Part shown: positions 59,523-64,000 of the stretch, in pieces
How the letters are laid out: every line of letters starts with the position of its first letter
Numbering within the stretch: position 1 is the first letter of the stretch
NCBI RefSeq assembly: GCF_041080655.1
Contig: NZ_CP163525.1
Coordinates: 7,254,001-7,318,000 of the forward strand
Direction of reading: 5' to 3'
Origin: Streptomyces sp. CG4
GTDB lineage: Bacteria; Actinomycetota; Actinomycetes; Streptomycetales; Streptomycetaceae
Length of the DNA: 64,000 nucleotides
Made by a program: the position numbers and the translations under genes
Notes under the pieces: model-generated
Told to the model about the DNA's origin: nothing
The model's database searches: none
Seen by the model: the letters and a program-made list of their open reading frames with translations, nothing else

Positions 59523-60185
59523 ATGGCTGAACAGCGGCGGGACGCGGAACGGGAACACCTCTGGGCGGAACTGGTCGCCACGGCACGGCGGACCGTAACC
59601 GACGGACTGGTGGTCGGCACCTCGGGCAACGTCTCGGCGCGCGTCGGCGACCTCGTGCTGGTCACCCCGTCGGGCGTGCCGTACGACCGGCTCACCCCGG
59701 ACGACCTCACCGGCGTCGACCTCACCGGCCGCCAGGTGCTCGGCACGCTCGCGCCGACCAGCGAGCTGCCCATGCACCTCGCCGTCTACCGCTCCACCGA
59801 CGCCCGCGCCATCGTCCACACCCACGCCGTGCACGCCACGGCGGTCTCCACCCTCGTGCCCGAGCTGCCCCTGGTCCACTACATGGCGGCCACCCTCGGC
59901 GGCCCCGTCCGCGTCGCCCCCTACGCCACCTACGGCACCGACGAACTGGCCGAGAACATGCTCCGCGCCCTGACCGACCGCACCGGCTGCCTCCTGCAGA
60001 ACCACGGCACGATCACCTACGGCGCCACCCTCGACCAGGCCTACGACCGCACCGCCCAGCTGGAGTGGATGTGCCACCTGTGGCTGACGGCGTCGTCCAT
60101 ACCGGGTCTGACCCCGTCCCTGCTGACGGAGACACAGCTGACGGAGGCGGCGGCACGCTTGAAGGGGTACGGCCAACGGAAGTGA
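59523..60185 (+). CDS. Class II aldolase/adducin-family protein
   Basis: This 220-residue zinc-dependent aldolase-like protein resembles L-fuculose-phosphate aldolase and ribulose-phosphate 4-epimerase. GTSGNVSARVGDLVLVTPSG is the phosphate-binding segment. Zn ligands lie in IVHTHAVHAT (His-x-His), and LQNHGTITYG holds the third His. The catalytic Glu is in TSELPMHLAVYR. No operon partner of sugar metabolism follows, so the substrate is open. Confidence 0.92.
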   Translation: MAEQRRDAEREHLWAELVATARRTVTDGLVVGTSGNVSARVGDLVLVTPSGVPYDRLTPDDLTGVDLTGRQVLGTLAPTSELPMHLAVYRSTDARAIVHTHAVHATAVSTLVPELPLVHYMAATLGGPVRVAPYATYGTDELAENMLRALTDRTGCLLQNHGTITYGATLDQAYDRTAQLEWMCHLWLTASSIPGLTPSLLTETQLTEAAARLKGYGQRK

Positions 60186-60339
60186 CCACCACTCTTCGGC
60201 TCCGCTGATCCTCCTTTGATCCTTGTCCGTTGTGAGGGCGAGGCAGTGGGGGAGGCGCCGAACCCGGCCGCCCCCCGCCGCGCGCACCCCGGCGCTCTTT
60301 CGGCTGGCCGGTGGCCCGAACCCCCACGACACTGGACCC

Positions 60340-61467
60340 GTGCGCCCAGTCAAAGCGACCGCCACCGCAGTCACCGCGGTCCTCGCCGCCGGCGTGGCGT
60401 CCGTCGCCGCCGGCCGGCTCGCCAGCGACGCCGCGCTGAAGGCGCCCGCAGGCCGCCCCCTGCCCACCGAACCCCGGCTCACCGTGCACGGCACCGCCGC
60501 CGGCCAGATCACCCTCACCCGCGATCTGGCCTCGCTGCGCCCCGGCACCTACGGCCTCGCCGGCGACGGCTCCCACGCGGTCGTCGGCCCCGTCCTGGAG
60601 GCGGCCCGGCACGCGGCCGACACCGTCGTACGCCGCCTGGAACGCGTCACACACGGGAGCCTCGCCGCCGGCGACGCGGTGTGGCTCACCCCGAACCTGT
60701 ACGTCGGCAATCCCGGCACCGCCCTCGGCCTCGACCACGCCGACATCGACGTGCCCGGCGAACTCGGCGAACTGCCCGCCTGGTTCGTGCCCGGCGCCCG
60801 GGACACCTGGTTGATCGCCGTCCACGGCCTCGGCACCACCCGCGAACAGGCCATGAACCTCATGGCCCCGCTGCACGCCCGAAGGGTGCCGGTCCTCGCG
60901 CTCGCCTACCGGGGCGACCTCGGCGCCCCCGTCCCGCCGGACGGACTGAACCACCTCGGCGAGACCGAGTGGCGCGACCTGGACGCGGCGATCCGCTACG
61001 CCGTCCGCTACGGCGCCCGCCGGGTCGTGCTGCTCGGCTGGTCCACCGGCGCCACGATGGCGCTGCGCGCCGCCGAGCGCTCCCCGGTGCGCGAGCGCAT
61101 CGCCGGACTGGTCCTCGACTCGCCGGTGCTCAGCTGGGAGGTCACCCTGCGCGCCCTCGCCCGGGCCCGCCACACCCCGCCGCTGCTGCTGCCGCTCGCC
61201 GTACGGGCTGCGCAGGGCCGCGCCTGCCTGCACGCCGACCGGGTCGCCGAGATCACCGACCCCCGGCGGCTCACCGTGCCGACCCTGATCTTCCACGGAC
61301 CCGACGACCAGGTGGCTCCCTGGGAACTCTCCCGCCGCCTGGCCCACCGCCGCACCGATCTGGTCGCCCTGCACACCGTGCCGCAGGCCCCGCACGCGGC
61401 GATGTGGAACGCCGATCCGGAGGACTACCAGGAGCGCCTACGCCGCTTCCTGACCCCACTGGTCTGA
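60340..61467 (+). CDS. Alpha/beta hydrolase
   Basis: This 375-residue hydrolase starts with a hydrophobic N-terminal segment (TAVTAVLAAGVASVAAG) that may be a membrane anchor or signal. The nucleophile elbow GWSTG (in VVLLGWSTGATMAL), the acid in FHGPDDQVAPWE and the His in PQAPHAAMWN complete the triad. GTG at 60340 is a suitable start for a signal-like N-terminus. Its substrate is unknown. Repeat DNA begins 7 bp after the stop. Confidence 0.88.
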   Translation: MRPVKATATAVTAVLAAGVASVAAGRLASDAALKAPAGRPLPTEPRLTVHGTAAGQITLTRDLASLRPGTYGLAGDGSHAVVGPVLEAARHAADTVVRRLERVTHGSLAAGDAVWLTPNLYVGNPGTALGLDHADIDVPGELGELPAWFVPGARDTWLIAVHGLGTTREQAMNLMAPLHARRVPVLALAYRGDLGAPVPPDGLNHLGETEWRDLDAAIRYAVRYGARRVVLLGWSTGATMALRAAERSPVRERIAGLVLDSPVLSWEVTLRALARARHTPPLLLPLAVRAAQGRACLHADRVAEITDPRRLTVPTLIFHGPDDQVAPWELSRRLAHRRTDLVALHTVPQAPHAAMWNADPEDYQERLRRFLTPLV

Positions 61468-61473
61468 CGGGTC

Positions 61474-61551
61474 CCGAGTACGGCCGCCGAGTACGCCCGC
61501 CGAGTACGGCCGCCGAGTACGCCCACCGAGTACGGCCGCCGAGTACGGCCC
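61474..61551. repeat. Six-copy 13-bp tandem repeat
   Basis: CCGAGTACGGCCG and the variant CCGAGTACGCCCG/A alternate at exact 13-bp steps (61474, 61487, 61500, 61513, 61526, 61539), with a degraded seventh copy at 61552. Because 13 is not a multiple of three it is not a normal coding repeat. Confidence 0.92.
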
Positions 61552-61564
61552 CCGACTATGGTCC

Positions 61565-62035
61565 CTGGCGACGGCGCGCGACCGTGGCGCTTGGCGACGG
61601 CGCTCGAACGCGGCGCTCGGCGACGGCGCTTGGGTGCGGCGCTCGGCCGGGACACCTGGTGAGGGTCCTTGGCGAGGGCCCTGGGCCAGGACTCCCGGTC
61701 ACGGTGCTCGGCCAGGCTCCTGGCCACGGTGCTCGGCCAGGGCTCCCGTCACGGCCCACGGTCACGGCTCCCGGTTGCGGCCCTCGACTACAGCTCCTGG
61801 CCACGGCTCCCGGTCACGAGCCCTGACCACGACCTTCGGTCATGGCTTTCGATCACGGTGCTCGGCTCGGTTCCTGGCCACGGCTCTCGGCCACAGCTCC
61901 CGGTCACGGCTCCCTGCCACGAGCCCTGACCACGGCCTTCGGTCACGGCTCCCGGTCGCGGCCCTTGACTACATCTCCCGGTCACGAGACCCGACCAGGC
62001 CTTCGGTCACGGCCCTCGACCACCCCCGGTCCCCC
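61565..62035. repeat. Degenerate minisatellite tract
   Basis: Two further repeat families follow. TTGGCGACGGCGCTCG-like units occupy about 61565-61640. From about 61690 to 62030 units of roughly 15 bp around GGTCACGGCTCCCGG are mixed with CCTGACCACG and CCTTCGGTCACGG blocks, including two longer diverged copies (near 61757-61850 and 61889-61955). Rest of the 61468-62259 gap: 62036-62259 shows no gene or clear signal. Some reading frames cross the tract but their text is low-complexity. Confidence 0.8.
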
Positions 62036-62259
62036 CAGCCACGCCCCCAGTGCCGTCCCCTGACCCCGCCCCCGACGACACCCCCGCCCCTGGCGTCGAC
62101 CCCAGCCCTCTCCCCGGTGCCGGGGATTCCGTTTAAGGGTGTACGAGTGGCCTGATCACGGCTCCTCACCCCATGCCGGGCCCCGTGCCTTGGCCAGCCC
62201 CGTCGCCCGCGGTGACATTCCGTTTGGGTTTTCGCACCGTCAACCGGAAGACTGCACCC

Positions 62260-63792
62260 GTGACGTCCCGTATCCCGCGCGACTCCAGGCTCCGACTCGT
62301 CCGACCGCGACCCCTGGCCGCCGCCCCCAGAGCTGTGAACCAGCGGCGCCCACGGCGCCCCGCACCCCGGCCGCCGGAGGGCACCCCCGCCCCCGCGGAA
62401 CTGGCCAGATTGGCCCGCACCGGGCTGTCCGGCCCGGTCCGGGTCGCCCGCTGGGCCGACACCGCACTCGGCCCCGGCAGCGACGGCGCCACCGCGGACG
62501 GCAAGGCCACCCTCTCCGCCGCCACCGCCGAACGGGCCGCCGCCGACCTGGGCCTGAGCACCGCTCAGGTCAGCGCCGACTGGGACACCGCCCGCCTCGC
62601 CGGACTCGTCGAGGTGCACGGCGACAGCGCGCGCCCCGGCTGGCGGCTGCGCGCCTGGGACCGCGACGACAGCGCCGTGCTGCGCGGCTGGGTCGCCCTC
62701 TTCGACGCCTGGTCGCTCGCCTCCCCGGAACCGGAGGAGTTTGAGCCGGCCGCCGTCGCCGAGGTCGTCTCCGCCATGCCCCAGGTGCTCTCCTTCCTCC
62801 AGCTGTCCGCCGGGCCCGTCCCGGTCGAGCAGCTCCTCGACCTGCTCCAGCAGCGGGTCACCGAACTGCGCACCGAGCGCTGCGAGGTCCCCTACGAGTC
62901 CGGCGCCGAGCGCCCCGACGGGTCCGCGCCCGCACAGCCGACCGTGCCGGGGGCCCGGCAGTCACCCGAGTCCGCGTCCGCGTCCGGTCACGCCCGGCCG
63001 GTGGCCGACTTCCCGGACCCGGCGGACCCTGACGCCGCCGCCCTCGCCCCCGATTTCGCGGTCGCCGCCGACACCCCGCTCGCCCCGCTCCTCGACTGGG
63101 CGCTGCAGGCCCTCGTCTTCGTCGGCGCGCTGACCTACGGCGACGGCCAGGCCACCCTCACCCCGCTGGGCAGCTGGGCGGTGTGGGTCAAGCTGGAGCA
63201 GATCTGCGTGGCCGCGCAGAGCCCGGCCGGCAATATCGAGCAGGCCGCCGAGGACATGCTCCGCGGCTGCGCCCAGCTCCGCCCCAACGCCGCCCGCGCC
63301 GAATACCGCGCCTGGCTGGCCGCCCGCCCCGTCGGCAGCGCCGTCACCGAGCTGATCCACGCCGCGCGCGGCGAGGACGCCCTGCTGCGCGGCCTGGCCT
63401 TCGAGGCGCTACGGGTCGTCGGCGCCCCCGCCGAGCCCGACGTACGCGGTGTCGTGGACGAACCCGCCCTCAGGCCGTACGCCCTGCTGTGGCTTGCCGA
63501 GCACGACGGGGTCGACCCCGAGGACGCCCACGAGGTCCTCACCCGGGAAGAGGCGACCTGGCTGTGGGTGGACACCGCCGCCGCCGTCGCCGACCACGGC
63601 GAGTCGCCGATGCTGGTCCGGCATCTGGAGTCCGCGGTGCAGCCCACGGTCCCCCAGCTGCTCGACGAGGTCCGCGCCGTCGGTCACCCGCGCACCGTGC
63701 AGGTCCTCGTCGCGCTCGCCGCCGCCCACCCCGACCCGGCCCTGGCCAAGGCCGTACGCCGGGCCGCCTTCCAGGTGCACACCGGGGGATGA
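62260..63792 (+). CDS. Hypothetical protein
   Basis: I do not recognise this 510-residue protein. A basic, Pro-rich N-terminus (about 50 residues, PRRPAPRPPEG) precedes a region with helix-rich, winged-helix-like text (AERAAADLGLSTAQVSADWD and GLVEVHG). A Pro/Ala/Asp-rich linker follows, then LTYGDGQATLTPLGSWAVWV. The C-terminal half looks like alpha-helical repeats (ELIHAARGEDALLRGLAFEA, VQVLVALAAAHPDPALAKAV). GTG at 62260 is tentative; GTG at 62334 would drop most of the basic tail and ATG at 62173 would add 29 residues. It ends in a hairpin. Confidence 0.75.
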   Translation: MTSRIPRDSRLRLVRPRPLAAAPRAVNQRRPRRPAPRPPEGTPAPAELARLARTGLSGPVRVARWADTALGPGSDGATADGKATLSAATAERAAADLGLSTAQVSADWDTARLAGLVEVHGDSARPGWRLRAWDRDDSAVLRGWVALFDAWSLASPEPEEFEPAAVAEVVSAMPQVLSFLQLSAGPVPVEQLLDLLQQRVTELRTERCEVPYESGAERPDGSAPAQPTVPGARQSPESASASGHARPVADFPDPADPDAAALAPDFAVAADTPLAPLLDWALQALVFVGALTYGDGQATLTPLGSWAVWVKLEQICVAAQSPAGNIEQAAEDMLRGCAQLRPNAARAEYRAWLAARPVGSAVTELIHAARGEDALLRGLAFEALRVVGAPAEPDVRGVVDEPALRPYALLWLAEHDGVDPEDAHEVLTREEATWLWVDTAAAVADHGESPMLVRHLESAVQPTVPQLLDEVRAVGHPRTVQVLVALAAAHPDPALAKAVRRAAFQVHTGG

Positions 63793-63810
63793 GCGGCGCG
63801 GGGGCCGCTC
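63791..63810. terminator. Hairpin shared by two converging stop codons
   Basis: GAGCGGC (63791-63797) and GCCGCTC (63804-63810) pair around GCGGGG. The stem overlaps both stop codons. Confidence 0.55.
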
Positions 63811-64000
63811 AGGCGCCGATCTCCGGGGCGTACGTACCGAAGCTCCAGATGTTGCCCTCGGCGTCGCGGGCCATGTAGTCGCGCGAGCCGTAGTCCTGGT
63901 CGGTCGGGGGCATCAGGATCTCCACGCCGTGCTCCAGGGCCCGCTGGTGGTGGGCGTCCACGTCGTCCACGACGACGTACACACCGGTGGGCCCGGCGTC
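63809..64000 (-). CDS. VOC (glyoxalase/bleomycin-resistance) superfamily protein, partial
   Basis: Only the last 63 residues are inside the window; the start is beyond the right edge. The text TGVYVVVDDVDAHHQRALEH and MARDAEGNIWSFGTYAP is typical of the last beta-alpha-beta module of VOC metalloenzymes. The stop is at 63809-63811. Function cannot be named further. Confidence 0.85.
   Translation of the reverse strand, partial: DAGPTGVYVVVDDVDAHHQRALEHGVEILMPPTDQDYGSRDYMARDAEGNIWSFGTYAPEIGA

Noticed and set aside
61556..61929. Open frames crossing the repeat tract
   Set aside because: They only translate repeat DNA (Pro/Gly/Arg/His-rich text) and have no start signal. A 13-bp unit would also break any frame periodicity.
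61474..62035. CRISPR array or origin iterons
   Set aside because: There are no unique spacers of constant length, no cas genes, and no replication gene or DnaA-box cluster.

Overview
The window looks like a piece of core Streptomyces chromosome. It has very high GC, GC-rich third codon positions, many GTG starts, translationally coupled operons joined by ATGA/GTGA overlaps, an ectABCD operon, a cob cluster, a LAETG sortase substrate and a PhoP-type box. I recognise about 60 protein genes, one cobalamin riboswitch, two apparent gene relics and one large repeat tract. I saw no rRNA, tRNA, CRISPR array, insertion sequence or prophage.

Region 1 (1-12.4 kb) is sugar-acid catabolism. A sugar ABC importer (one permease cut by the window edge) sits behind a DeoR regulator. 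Next come a uronate-dehydrogenase-like enzyme, divergent 5-dehydro-4-deoxyglucarate dehydratase (kdgD), an orphan barrel-like protein and an MFS exporter. A GntR regulator, a DHDPS-family aldolase/dehydratase and an IlvD/Edd dehydratase form a second coupled operon. The enzyme expected to finish both routes, a 2-oxoglutarate-semialdehyde dehydrogenase, lies at 23.5 kb next to an IclR regulator. A frameshifted DUF6010 gene lies at about 8 kb.

Region 2 (12.5-28.3 kb) is mixed. It holds a secreted HAD acid phosphatase, a secreted GH43 enzyme, an ECF sigma factor with a membrane partner, an NCS2 purine permease, a class B PBP, a two-component system with a membrane protein, the IclR/dehydrogenase pair, DUF1349 and GNAT proteins, a FrnE-like DsbA protein and a class V PLP enzyme.

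Region 3 (28.4-38.4 kb) starts with ectABCD (ectoine and 5-hydroxyectoine) and a DinB-like protein. A divergent locus follows: a class V aminotransferase against an amino-acid-type ABC importer plus an amidohydrolase. The importer has a near-consensus promoter with an inverted repeat over its -35 box. A LAETG wall-anchored protein closes the region.

Region 4 (38.4-56.7 kb) is cobalamin synthesis, as two tightly coupled leftward operons. One is cobM-cobL-cbiG/cobJ-cobH-cbiX-cobC. The other is cbiB-cobQ-cobN-chlI/D-cobO-cobB-cobI, led by a B12 riboswitch. A ZIP metal transporter points the other way between them.

Region 5 (56.8-64 kb) has a PiT phosphate transporter with a PHO-box-like leader, a small membrane protein, a GH25 muramidase, a class II aldolase, an alpha/beta hydrolase, a ~560 bp tandem-repeat tract, a hypothetical protein and a partial VOC-family gene.
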